From Salipaludibacillus aurantiacus (GTDB lineage: Bacteria > Bacillota > Bacilli > Bacillales > Salisediminibacteriaceae), in NCBI RefSeq assembly GCF_900111295.1, contig NZ_FOGT01000005.1, positions 1 through 64,000 on the forward strand: DNA of 64,000 bases, given 5' to 3'. The position numbers were made by a program, and so were the translations under genes. Positions 55,778 through 63,797 of this stretch are shown here, piece after piece. The first letter of the stretch is position 1. Each line of letters starts with the position of its first letter. The notes under the pieces were generated by a model. It did no database searches. It saw nothing but the letters and a program-made list of their open reading frames with translations, and was not told the origin of the DNA.

Positions 55778-55861
55778 ATGGAAACTTTATGGAAAGTGCT
55801 GATTGTTCTTTGTGCCGGGTTTATGATGGCCGGTGTGGTCTATATCATATTCTTTGCTTAA
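55778..55861 (+). CDS. 27-residue single-helix membrane peptide
   Basis: ATG at 55778 lies 8 nt after AAAGGGG and opens a 27-codon frame ending TAA. The sequence starts METLWKVLIVLCAGFM and continues into VVYIIFFA: a lone membrane helix with one Lys near the N-terminus and one Cys. It is 25 nt after the DUF350 gene and before a terminator, so it is the last cistron of that unit. I recognise no family. Confidence 0.6.
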   Translation: METLWKVLIVLCAGFMMAGVVYIIFFA

Positions 55862-55945
55862 GAGAAGGCTCTGTAAATATTAATTGCTGATTATGAAATT
55901 GGCTAAATTAATATAGCTGTAAGTATTTTTATTCATAAGTTTAAG

Positions 55946-55979
55946 CTCTGTTGGTTTCTTTTAACCGGCAGAGTTTTTC
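55946..55979 (+). terminator. Terminator of the mutS2-yshE unit
   Basis: CTCTG-TTGGTT pairs with AACCGG-CAGAG (55946-55956, 55963-55973) with two G-U pairs, then TTTTT. Confidence 0.8.
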
Positions 55980-56106
55980 TTTGGATACAACTACTCAGAG
56001 AACTGAAAGTACAAAGCTTTGTCTGCAGAGGGGTAATATAAGTGCTTATGAATTTCCAATAATTATTAAGTAAAAATTCATAAAATTTTTACAAATGTGT
56101 TTTCTT

Positions 56107-56121
56107 TTGGAGGCGTTTTCA
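56107..56121 (+). promoter_or_regulatory. cre-like site before the first fadD
   Basis: TTGGAGGCGTTTTCA matches the cre consensus WTGNAANCGNWNNCW at 14 of 15 positions. It precedes a TACAAT -10 candidate (56123-56128). Fatty-acid degradation genes are CcpA targets in B. subtilis. Confidence 0.45.
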
Positions 56122-56170
56122 TTACAATAGACAGTAAGAGGAGAATGCCTGCCTATGAAAAGGTCAAGCA

Positions 56171-56190
56171 ACTGAGCGATTGTTCACTAG
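56171..56190. promoter_or_regulatory. FadR-like operator before the first fadD
   Basis: Read on the minus strand the 20 bases match the clear FadR site at the fadR gene (63158-63179 region) at 15 of 20 positions and share the core TGAACAATC. It is a degenerate copy. Confidence 0.4.
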
Positions 56191-56265
56191 AAGGACAGTG
56201 CCGCTTACTTTTCATTGACATCTTTTTTAGAAGGAGAGGGTTATGATAAAAAGGGAGGTTATGTT

Positions 56266-57957
56266 ATGGAAACATTAACTGAAAAGCCGTGGTTTCAGCA
56301 TTATCCAAAAGAAATCCCGACGTCCATTGACTATGAAGTAGCAACTCTTCAAAGCTATTTAAAAAGAGCTGCCGAGAGGTACCCTAATAAAGAAGCGCTT
56401 CATTTTATGGGCAAGGAAATGACTTATCAGGAGGTTTACGAGGAGGCTTTAAAGCTTGCCAACCAGCTGAAATCTCTCGGGGTGAAGCAGGGAGACCGGG
56501 TCGCTATTATGCTGGCAAATACTCCGCAGGCTGTTATTTCTTATTATGGAGCTTTGCTTGCCGGAGCCATCGTGGTCCAGACCAACCCGCTTTACGTGGA
56601 AAGGGAAATTGAACACCAAATGAATGATTCAGGTGCTAAAGTTATGATATGCCTGGATCTCGTTTATCCGCGTGTAGCAAGTGTAAAAGAAAAAACACCT
56701 CTGGAGCATATTATTGTCACAGGGATTAAAGATTATCTGCCTTTCCCGAAAAACATGATCTATCCTTTTATCCAGAAAAAGAATACAGGCATTAAAGTAG
56801 AGTTGGAGTATAGTGACCGGCTTCATTCATTCGTAGATATCGTAAATAAAGGAAAAGCGGAAGAAATACCATTGGACATAGACCCTAAAGAAGACCTTGC
56901 CCTTCTTCAGTACACTGGTGGGACGACAGGGCCTGCTAAAGGTGTTATGCTGACTCACTATAATCTCGTGGTTAACACCCAGCAGTGTGAAGAGTGGATG
57001 TATGAAATGGTGCCGGGAGAAGAAATTATTATTGCAGCTTTGCCTTTCTTCCATGTATATGGTATGACAACGGTAATGAACCTGGGGATCCGTATGGGCT
57101 TTAAAATGATAATTATTCCTAAGTTTGATCCGAAAGGTATTCTAAAAGCAATCGAAAAACATAAGGCCACTCTTTATCCTGGTGCACCGACGATGTATAT
57201 CGGGCTGTTGAATCATCCTGATATTAAAAAACATGATTTATCATCTATTAAAGCGTGTATAAGCGGCTCAGCTCCGCTGCCTGTAGAGGTCCAGACAAAA
57301 TTTGAAGAAGCTACAAACGGAAGCTTAGTCGAAGGTTACGGCTTAACTGAGACGTCTCCGGTGGCTGTTTCCAACCTGATTTGGGGCCAAAGAAAACAAG
57401 GGTCGATCGGCCTTCCGTGGCCCGATACTGATGTCGCCATTCTTTCCGCTGAGACAGGGGAGGAAGCTCAGCCTAATGAAGTAGGAGAAATCATCATTAA
57501 AGGTCCTCAAGTTATGAAAGGTTACTGGAACCGTCCTGAGGCAACCCAGGCATCCTTCCGGGGCGAGTGGTTCCTTTCAGGAGATATGGGATATATGGAT
57601 GATGAAGGGTTTTTCTATATCGTCGACAGAAAGAAGGACATGATCATTGCGGGCGGGTTTAATATTTATCCCCGTGAAGTTGAAGAGATTCTTTATGAAC
57701 ATGAAGATGTACAGGAAGCCTGTGTAATTGGTGTTCCAGATCCTTACCGTGGGGAGACGGTTAAGGCATTTATTGTTCCTAAAGAAGGAAGAACGATCAC
57801 TGAGGAAAATCTTGATGACTATGCCCGTAAGCATCTGGCTGCCTACAAAGTTCCTAAATTCTATGAATTCAGAGAGGAACTTCCGAAAACGATGGTAGGT
57901 AAAATTCTGAGAAGAGTATTAGTAGAAGAAGAAAAGAAAAAAGCACAAAAAGACTGA
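56266..57957 (+). CDS. fadD: Long-chain fatty acid-CoA ligase, copy 1
   Basis: Activates fatty acids for beta-oxidation. The 563-residue ANL enzyme has the P-loop YTGGTTGPAKG (about 215), the VEGYGLTETSPV motif, the SGDMGYMDDEGFFYIVDRKKD hinge (shown: SGDMGYMD, IVDRKKDMI) and the catalytic Lys in KTMVGKILRR. The ATG at 56266 lies 7 nt after GGGAGG. It follows mutS2-yshE like lcfA in B. subtilis and is followed by a close paralogue. Confidence 0.94.
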   Translation: METLTEKPWFQHYPKEIPTSIDYEVATLQSYLKRAAERYPNKEALHFMGKEMTYQEVYEEALKLANQLKSLGVKQGDRVAIMLANTPQAVISYYGALLAGAIVVQTNPLYVEREIEHQMNDSGAKVMICLDLVYPRVASVKEKTPLEHIIVTGIKDYLPFPKNMIYPFIQKKNTGIKVELEYSDRLHSFVDIVNKGKAEEIPLDIDPKEDLALLQYTGGTTGPAKGVMLTHYNLVVNTQQCEEWMYEMVPGEEIIIAALPFFHVYGMTTVMNLGIRMGFKMIIIPKFDPKGILKAIEKHKATLYPGAPTMYIGLLNHPDIKKHDLSSIKACISGSAPLPVEVQTKFEEATNGSLVEGYGLTETSPVAVSNLIWGQRKQGSIGLPWPDTDVAILSAETGEEAQPNEVGEIIIKGPQVMKGYWNRPEATQASFRGEWFLSGDMGYMDDEGFFYIVDRKKDMIIAGGFNIYPREVEEILYEHEDVQEACVIGVPDPYRGETVKAFIVPKEGRTITEENLDDYARKHLAAYKVPKFYEFREELPKTMVGKILRRVLVEEEKKKAQKD

Positions 57958-57970
57958 TATAATAAATAAA

Positions 57971-58009
57971 AAAGAAGCACCTGCTTAAAGAGTGCAGGTG
58001 CTTCTTTTT
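57971..58009 (+). terminator. Terminator between the two fadD copies
   Basis: Perfect 14-bp stem AAAGAAGCACCTGC/GCAGGTGCTTCTTT, with Ts following. Confidence 0.92.
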
Positions 58010-58142
58010 AATGATTTTAATAGAAGAAAAACTAAAAGTATAAATTTTCCTAAAACTCTTCACAATTGTAACCGATTTCATTAAAATGGTAGTGAGAGAG
58101 GATGAATGTCTTAATTGAAAGGAGCCCAAAGGAGGACCTTAC

Positions 58143-59843
58143 ATGGATGCCGAATTGCAACGCCCATGGCTTGCGAATTACCCGGAAGACATTCCTGAAC
58201 ATATCGAATATGAGAAAAAGCCACTGCAAGATTACCTGCGTGATGGGGCTGAAGAAGAGCCTGATAAAACCTTGCTTCATTTCCTGGGGAAAGAAATGAC
58301 ATTTCGTGAGGTTTATGACTCATCTCTTCGTTTTGCCAATGCCCTGAAAGATCTCGGCATAACAAAAGGCGACCGTGTTGCTATTATGCTGGCTAACACG
58401 CCGCAATCCGTGATCAGCTACTACGGTATTCTTATGGCTGGAGGAGTGGTGGTACAAACGAACCCGCTTTATGTTGAACGGGAGCTGGAACACCAGATGG
58501 TAGATTCAGGGGCAAAAGCAATTATTTGCCTCGACCTCGTTTACCCGCGGGTGATGAATGTGCTGGGGAGAACGAATTTAGAAAATGTTATTGTTACACA
58601 TATTAAAGATTATCTGCCGTTTCCTAAAAATTTGATTTACCCTTTTATACAGAAGAGAAACACAGGGCTTAAAGTAGAAGTGAACTACAGCAGTAAAGTC
58701 CATTCTTTTATGGAACTGTTAAAAGCCTCCGATACGGAGGAACTTCCTCTGGACATAGACCCTGAAAATGATTTGGCTTTGCTTCAGTATACGGGAGGAA
58801 CTACGGGAGTAGCAAAGGGTGTGATGTTAAGCCATTACAACCTTGTGGCTAATACGACTCAATGTATTAGATGGATGCATAAGATAGATCACGGTAATGA
58901 AGTGATTCTCTGTGCTTTGCCTTTTTTCCATGTTTACGGTATGACAGTAGGAATGAATTTCTCTGTTATGGACCGTTCGAAAATGGTTATACTGCCAAAA
59001 TTTGATACAAAACAGACACTGCAGGCGATTGAAAAGCAGAAAGTCTCTATTTTTCCAGGAGCACCAACGATGTACATTGGATTAATCAACGATCCAAAAG
59101 TTCAAAAATACGATCTCTCATCAATTGAAGTGTGCATCAGCGGTTCTGCTCCTTTACCACTTGAAGTCCAGCAGCGTTTTGAAGATTTAACAGGAGGTAA
59201 GTTATCTGAAGGGTTTGGCCTGACGGAAGCCTCACCTGTTACCCATTTTAACCTGATGTGGGGGAAACGGCCGAACGGAAGCATTGGTCTTCCGTGGCCT
59301 GATACAGATGTCGCTATTCTGTCTGCTGAAACTGGTGAACCTGCTGAACCAGGAGAAGTTGGAGAATTAATCATTAAAGGTCCTCAAGTAATGAAAGGAT
59401 ACTGGAATCGTCCGGAAGACACTGATGCCACATTTTATGACGGCTGGCTCCTTACAGGAGATATGGGTTATATGGATGAAGAAGGCTTCTTCTATATCGT
59501 AGACCGCAAAAAAGATATGATTATTGCAGGCGGTTTTAATATTTACCCGCGTGAGATTGAAGAGGTTTTGTACGAGCATGAAGCTGTCCAGGAGGCTGTG
59601 GCGGTCGGGGTTCCAGACCCTTACAGGGGAGAAACTGTTAAAGCATTTCTCGTGCTGAAAGAAGGCAAAAAAGTGACTGAACAGGAACTTAATGAATTTT
59701 GCCGTAAGCACCTTTCTGCCTATAAAGTTCCAAGGCTGTTTGAATTCCGTGATGAACTGCCAAAAACTATGGTTGGGAAAGTGTTGAGAAGAGCGCTGCT
59801 TGAAGAGGAAAAAGAAAAACAAAAAGAGAAAAAAACGAGTTAG
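58143..59843 (+). CDS. fadD: Long-chain fatty acid-CoA ligase, copy 2
   Basis: A 566-residue tandem paralogue of the preceding gene, nearly collinear throughout. It has YTGGTTGVAKG, SEGFGLTEASPV, LTGDMGYMDEEGFF, IVDRKKDMIIAGGFNIYPRE and the catalytic Lys in KTMVGKVLRR. AAAGGAGG precedes the start. The C-terminus is longer and Lys/Glu-rich. Both copies keep all catalytic motifs, so both should be active; chain-length preferences may differ. Confidence 0.93.
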   Translation: MDAELQRPWLANYPEDIPEHIEYEKKPLQDYLRDGAEEEPDKTLLHFLGKEMTFREVYDSSLRFANALKDLGITKGDRVAIMLANTPQSVISYYGILMAGGVVVQTNPLYVERELEHQMVDSGAKAIICLDLVYPRVMNVLGRTNLENVIVTHIKDYLPFPKNLIYPFIQKRNTGLKVEVNYSSKVHSFMELLKASDTEELPLDIDPENDLALLQYTGGTTGVAKGVMLSHYNLVANTTQCIRWMHKIDHGNEVILCALPFFHVYGMTVGMNFSVMDRSKMVILPKFDTKQTLQAIEKQKVSIFPGAPTMYIGLINDPKVQKYDLSSIEVCISGSAPLPLEVQQRFEDLTGGKLSEGFGLTEASPVTHFNLMWGKRPNGSIGLPWPDTDVAILSAETGEPAEPGEVGELIIKGPQVMKGYWNRPEDTDATFYDGWLLTGDMGYMDEEGFFYIVDRKKDMIIAGGFNIYPREIEEVLYEHEAVQEAVAVGVPDPYRGETVKAFLVLKEGKKVTEQELNEFCRKHLSAYKVPRLFEFRDELPKTMVGKVLRRALLEEEKEKQKEKKTS

Positions 59844-59857
59844 TGTATGAAAGAGGC

Positions 59858-59934
59858 TGAGACAAAAGAAGAGTAACCCGTAAAACATCCGAAACAATAT
59901 TTTTTGACGGAATATTGTTCGGATGTTTTTTTAT
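59858..59934 (+). repeat. Dispersed hairpin repeat, copy D (fadD terminator)
   Basis: The leader CTGAGACAAAAGAAGAG and ACCCGTAAAA precede a long stem (59883-59900, 59911-59927) beginning AACATCCGAAACAATATT with one bulged base, then seven Ts. Confidence 0.85.
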
Positions 59935-60086
59935 AGAATTATTTAATTCGCCAGAAGCTTTGGGGGGTGTCTTCAACTAACTTTCCCGAAGAGGTACCCG
60001 GGATAGTGGTTACCTGCCGTTGCTCCTGCGTTTACTCGTCGCAGAGAAGAGATTGCTCCTGCGATATGTCAACTCAGCTTACATTT

Positions 60087-60581
60087 CTATTCAAAACCGC
60101 CTTTTGATACCGGCTCTTCTGATAAATACGCAGGTTCATGTCTTTTTAATGTGTCAATAACCGGCTGTATTTGGCTGTCCTTCGCTTCAACAGTAATGAC
60201 TATTTTTCCTGACTTCACATGGCTTTCTATGTTTTCTGCTTCATGCTGATTAATTCCGAGGTCGGTCAGCCCTCCAATAAACCCGCCAGCAGTGAGCCCG
60301 GCAATGGCACCGTAAACCGGTCCGGCGGCCAGAAGGATTCCTAAACCCGGAAACATCAAGGTAGTCATTCCGAAAAGCGCCCCGCCAGCCCCGCCTATAG
60401 CCCCGCCGGTTAATATACCGTTTAGAGGATGGTCCATAGAAACATCTGCTGTATCTCCACTGCTGCCATCTTTTTTATGGACAAAAGAAATACTCTCCCT
60501 GGGAACGATTGTAAGCAAGTCATGAAAAGCCTCTTCCGCTTCGTGTAAATTGTTGAACACAGTTACAAGATGTTTTTCCAA
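60087..60581 (-). CDS. Glycine-zipper general stress-like membrane protein
   Basis: A 164-residue protein with an N-terminal domain (1-40, HLVTVFNNLHEAEEAFHDL) of the YflT-like general-stress type, a Gly-rich hydrophobic centre (about 55-105, GGAIGGAGGALFG and AGLTAGGFIGGL) and a C-terminal strand-helix part (GKIVITVEAK). I prefer the TTG at 60581, 10 nt after AAGGAG; the GTG at 60590 is too close. It is last in the minus-strand oxidase cluster. The function is unknown. Confidence 0.75.
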   Translation of the reverse strand: MEKHLVTVFNNLHEAEEAFHDLLTIVPRESISFVHKKDGSSGDTADVSMDHPLNGILTGGAIGGAGGALFGMTTLMFPGLGILLAAGPVYGAIAGLTAGGFIGGLTDLGINQHEAENIESHVKSGKIVITVEAKDSQIQPVIDTLKRHEPAYLSEEPVSKGGFE

Positions 60582-60613
60582 TTTTATCACTCCTTTCTAA
60601 TTGATGTGGGGAG

Positions 60614-61063
60614 CTATAAGGTCTGTACATAGTCTTTTACAGCTTTTATCTGTTCTGTATTTAAGCCGAGTGCAGGTAATGAAGGCATTTCGCCGATTCC
60701 ATTTACGAGAATTAACTGCAGTTCTTCTTCTGTATATTTAAGGTGCACATCCTCGAGTCCAGGGCCTACTTTAGGTTCATCCGTAATCGAGTGGCAGCCA
60801 AGGCAGCTCTGTTCAAATATTGCCTCCCCATCGGCGGCTGTTTCAGCTGTTTGGTTAAGAGGAACGGCCATCATTCCATAACCGAATGCCCAAATCGCCA
60901 ACACTAGGTATGTAACAATAAGAAACGGCGGAACCTTTGCATTGCCGATTCTAAATCCTCCAGATCCTTCCACTACTGAATGGACAGGCGGCTCCTCTTC
61001 TTTAGTTTCTCCATCAGGTTCTACGGTAGAAGATTCATTGATTTTTTCATCGTCTCGACTCAT
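60614..61063 (-). CDS. Membrane-anchored monohaem cytochrome c (CcoP-like)
   Basis: A 149-residue protein with an acidic cytoplasmic N-terminus, one membrane helix (about 46-66) and a class I cytochrome c domain outside with haem motif C87-LG-C90-H91 and likely Met ligand M126 in GEMPSLPA. Canonical CcoP has about 300 residues and two haems; this has one. It lies 33 nt after ccoO in the same unit, so it probably delivers electrons to the oxidase. Confidence 0.88.
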   Translation of the reverse strand: MSRDDEKINESSTVEPDGETKEEEPPVHSVVEGSGGFRIGNAKVPPFLIVTYLVLAIWAFGYGMMAVPLNQTAETAADGEAIFEQSCLGCHSITDEPKVGPGLEDVHLKYTEEELQLILVNGIGEMPSLPALGLNTEQIKAVKDYVQTL

Positions 61064-61096
61064 GGTTTCACCTCACTTCTAGCCGCGTATAATCAT

Positions 61097-61615
61097 TTAT
61101 TCAACAGGTCTTCCCTCCGTTTGCGGAGAGGGTTTTAAACTCATCAGATAAGCAATTAAATCTTCCAGATCCTGGTCACTCAAATAATCATACCGGGGCA
61201 TGATAGACCCGGGCAGAACCTTTTGCGGATTCAATAGATGTTCCCGGTGCCAATCTTCGTTCCAGCGGTTTCCTACCCACATTAAGTCTGCCCCGGTCCG
61301 TTTAGTCCCAAGCATAGCAGGCGCATCATAATAATAGTCCGCCGGCTGTGAAATAGGGCCAAGGCTGCTGTCTGCAAGAACAGGCCTTACAAACATGGTA
61401 TGACACGTATGACAGCCTTCCCGGATATACACTTCTCTGCCCCGGTATTCAGAAGATTCCACTGATAAATGGCGTAATTCTGCGTTCTGGTTGGGAGCCT
61501 GCATCTGGTCATCATAAAAAGGGAGATATGTCGTGCCTGCCGTACCCACAAAGAATAAAATAACAGCTCCGATGATATATGGCAGCATCGATTTCTCATC
61601 TTCATACCCGCTCAT
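61097..61615 (-). CDS. ccoO: cbb3-type cytochrome c oxidase subunit II (CcoO)
   Basis: A 172-residue protein with one N-terminal membrane helix (about 11-30) and a monohaem domain with C68-HT-C71-H72 in REGCHTCHTMFVRPV, the typical CcoO/FixO form. SIMPRYDYLSDQDLEDLIAYL supplies the likely Met ligand. It is somewhat shorter than proteobacterial CcoO. AAGGAGG precedes the start. It lies 18 nt after ccoN. Confidence 0.92.
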   Translation of the reverse strand: MSGYEDEKSMLPYIIGAVILFFVGTAGTTYLPFYDDQMQAPNQNAELRHLSVESSEYRGREVYIREGCHTCHTMFVRPVLADSSLGPISQPADYYYDAPAMLGTKRTGADLMWVGNRWNEDWHREHLLNPQKVLPGSIMPRYDYLSDQDLEDLIAYLMSLKPSPQTEGRPVE

Positions 61616-61633
61616 TAGCGAACCTCCTTTTAA

Positions 61634-63031
61634 TTACCCGGCACTTATTTCTTCATTTTGTGAGTTACGATTTGCTTTTATAATGGTCATTGCAAGGTTG
61701 TAAATAAATACGAAAGAGCTTATTAACATGGCAACACCAGCCACCGCCCGAATGGCAAAAAACGGACGCATGGAAATAAGCATTTCTACAAACTGCATGC
61801 CATACTGCGCACCTTCAATCCAGGCAAACCCTTCAAGTACTCCGGCAGACCAAGTAGAAAACGCAAATAAAAACATCCCGGTTACGGCCAGGTAGAAGTG
61901 CCATTCCATTAGTTTATTGGAATAGAGTTTCGTTTTAAGCATCTTGGGCAGAAACACATACATAAAAGAAAAGGCAACAAAAGAGAAAGCGCCAAACAAT
62001 GGTAAGTGGGCATGGCCCGGTACCCAGTCGGTGAATTTAATGACTGAACTCGGACCTTGCAAAGAGTGAAAAGGACCTTGAAGACAAGTCACCAGATAAA
62101 AAACTGCCCCAACAATTAAAAATTTCAGCGGTGTATTTCTGGATAGCGCATGCCATTTTCCTTTTAATGTTCCAAAAACATTGGCGAGAACAGACCATAC
62201 AGGAATAATCAGCAGAACTGAAGGGATGACTCCTGCTTTCATAAGCCACAGAGGTATTGGGCCGTTCTGAAGATGGTGAGGTCCATTCCAGACGTAAAAC
62301 GTGGCAATGGTCCAAAAGCCGATCAGGGATAATTTATGGCTGTATAAAGGGTTTCTTGTTAAATACGGCAAAAGGTAATAAATCAGGCCTACTCCTACAG
62401 TGGTAAACCACAAACCGATGACGTTATGGCCGTAAAACCAGAAAATAAGAAATTGAGGGACGCCTGATAAAAGTTTATAAGGCAAATTTCCAATAATATA
62501 AAGGCCAATAAGCCATATAAGAGACCCCATAAAATACCATAAGCTGACATAGAGCTGTTTTTCCTTGCGGGTAGCGATAGTGGCAAAACATACAAGGGCC
62601 ACAGCAGCCATTCCCAGGATAACCAGGACATCTATCCATAAAGGCCACTCCGCATACTCGGTAGTAGTGGTAAATCCCATAGTTAAAGCGACTGTACCTG
62701 CAAGAACAATAATATTCCACACAATTCCCGTGCCTGCTGCAATTTTTTCAAAAGACAGTTGATTCCTGCACAATTTAGGAATAACATAAAAGAGAGCACC
62801 TATATTGGCCATGGTAAGCCATCCGAAAAGAACAAGATTTGTATGTACGGGGCGGATTCTTCCATATTGGAAAAAGACCTGAAAAGGACCAAAAGCCAGA
62901 AAGTTAGGCCACAGAAACTTTAAGGACAGAATCAAGCCGTATATCATTCCGAGAGCTAACCAGAATAATGACGAATAAAGATAGATTTTAGAAGGCAAAT
63001 AAGGGTCTTTTTTAGTTGAAGGCGACGGCAT
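61634..63031 (-). CDS. ccoN: cbb3-type cytochrome c oxidase subunit I (CcoN)
   Basis: The 465-residue haem-copper core of a terminal oxidase with 12 membrane helices. The ligands are visible: H63 (RPVHTNLVLFGW) and H342 for low-spin haem, H202 (FYGHNVIGLW), H252 and H253 (NGPHHLQNG) for CuB, and H340 (PGHAHLPLFG) for the active haem. Y246 lies exactly 44 residues after the CuB His H202, the spacing of the His-Tyr crosslink pair in proteobacterial CcoN, which separates this from NorB. AAGGAGG precedes the start. It heads ccoN-ccoO-cytochrome c-stress protein. Confidence 0.95.
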   Translation of the reverse strand: MPSPSTKKDPYLPSKIYLYSSLFWLALGMIYGLILSLKFLWPNFLAFGPFQVFFQYGRIRPVHTNLVLFGWLTMANIGALFYVIPKLCRNQLSFEKIAAGTGIVWNIIVLAGTVALTMGFTTTTEYAEWPLWIDVLVILGMAAVALVCFATIATRKEKQLYVSLWYFMGSLIWLIGLYIIGNLPYKLLSGVPQFLIFWFYGHNVIGLWFTTVGVGLIYYLLPYLTRNPLYSHKLSLIGFWTIATFYVWNGPHHLQNGPIPLWLMKAGVIPSVLLIIPVWSVLANVFGTLKGKWHALSRNTPLKFLIVGAVFYLVTCLQGPFHSLQGPSSVIKFTDWVPGHAHLPLFGAFSFVAFSFMYVFLPKMLKTKLYSNKLMEWHFYLAVTGMFLFAFSTWSAGVLEGFAWIEGAQYGMQFVEMLISMRPFFAIRAVAGVAMLISSFVFIYNLAMTIIKANRNSQNEEISAG

Positions 63032-63123
63032 TTTATTCCTCCTTATATTGTTTTAGTCTGAATATTAAGGTGCCCGTTATATTTTTCCTTATTCTTCAAA
63101 ATATTAGAAACTACATTGTGCAA

Positions 63124-63152
63124 TTGACAGAAACGACAGAATACTCTAAAAT
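63124..63152 (+). promoter_or_regulatory. fadR promoter
   Basis: Perfect TTGACA (63124-63129), a 17-nt spacer and TAAAAT (63147-63152). Confidence 0.8.
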
Positions 63153-63159
63153 AAGAACA

Positions 63160-63177
63160 TGAATGAACAATCATTCA
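63160..63177. promoter_or_regulatory. FadR operator
   Basis: TGAATGAACAATCATTCA has perfect TGAATGA/TCATTCA arms around 4 nt. It fits the Bacillus FadR motif (TGAATGA-n4-TCATTCA type) and lies at the predicted start of the fadR transcript, so fadR should repress itself. Confidence 0.82.
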
Positions 63178-63209
63178 GTAAAAGAGGAAATGTTTGAGGA
63201 AGTGATTGA

Positions 63210-63797
63210 ATGGGGAAAAAACGGGGACAAAAATACGAGCAGATAATTGATGCAGCTGTAAAAGTCATTGCGGAAAATGGTTACCATCACTCCCAGGTTT
63301 CTAAAATTGCCAAAGAAGCCGGAGTTGCAGACGGGACGATCTATCTCTACTTTAAAAATAAAGAAGACATTTTAATTTCTTTATTTGAAGAAAAAATGGG
63401 TAGCTTTGTTGACGCGATTTCAGAAAAGTTAAATGAGGAATCATCTGTCGAAAAAAAACTGCTTATTCTGATCGAAATGCATTTTATGCAACTGGAGATG
63501 GATCATGATTTAGCTATCGTTACGCAGCTTGAGCTTCGGCAATCGAACATTTCCATTCGTAATAAGGTAAATGAAGTACTAAAGGGGTATTTAGGATTGG
63601 TTGATTCCGTTCTGAAAGAAGGGGTGGAAAAAGGCATTTTTGAAGAAAACTTAGACCTCAGGATTGCCAGGCAGCTGATCTTCGGGGCTATTGATGAGGT
63701 AGTGACCAACTGGGTAATGAAGGACCACCGGTATGACCTGGCTCCGCTTGCAGAAACGGTTCACCGCATGTTATTAAAAGGTCTCTCTAAAAATTAG
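63210..63797 (+). CDS. fadR: TetR-family fatty acid degradation regulator FadR
   Basis: A 195-residue TetR/AcrR repressor of beta-oxidation genes that responds to long-chain acyl-CoA. The N-terminal helix-turn-helix (10-55) has IAKEAGVADGTIYLYFKNKEDIL (shown: IAKEAGVADGTIYLYF, KNKEDIL). The ligand domain follows. The position next to fadD and its own operator support the call. The stop codon lies at the edge of a MITE-like element. Confidence 0.93.
   Translation: MGKKRGQKYEQIIDAAVKVIAENGYHHSQVSKIAKEAGVADGTIYLYFKNKEDILISLFEEKMGSFVDAISEKLNEESSVEKKLLILIEMHFMQLEMDHDLAIVTQLELRQSNISIRNKVNEVLKGYLGLVDSVLKEGVEKGIFEENLDLRIARQLIFGAIDEVVTNWVMKDHRYDLAPLAETVHRMLLKGLSKN

Noticed and set aside
58100-58120. 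Full FadR operator before the second fadD
   Set aside because: Only the left half ATGAATG fits; the right half does not.
59940-60086. Noncoding stretch with two TTGCTCCTGCG copies (60018 and 60054 regions)
   Set aside because: A short direct repeat only; no reading frame, hairpin or known element could be supported.
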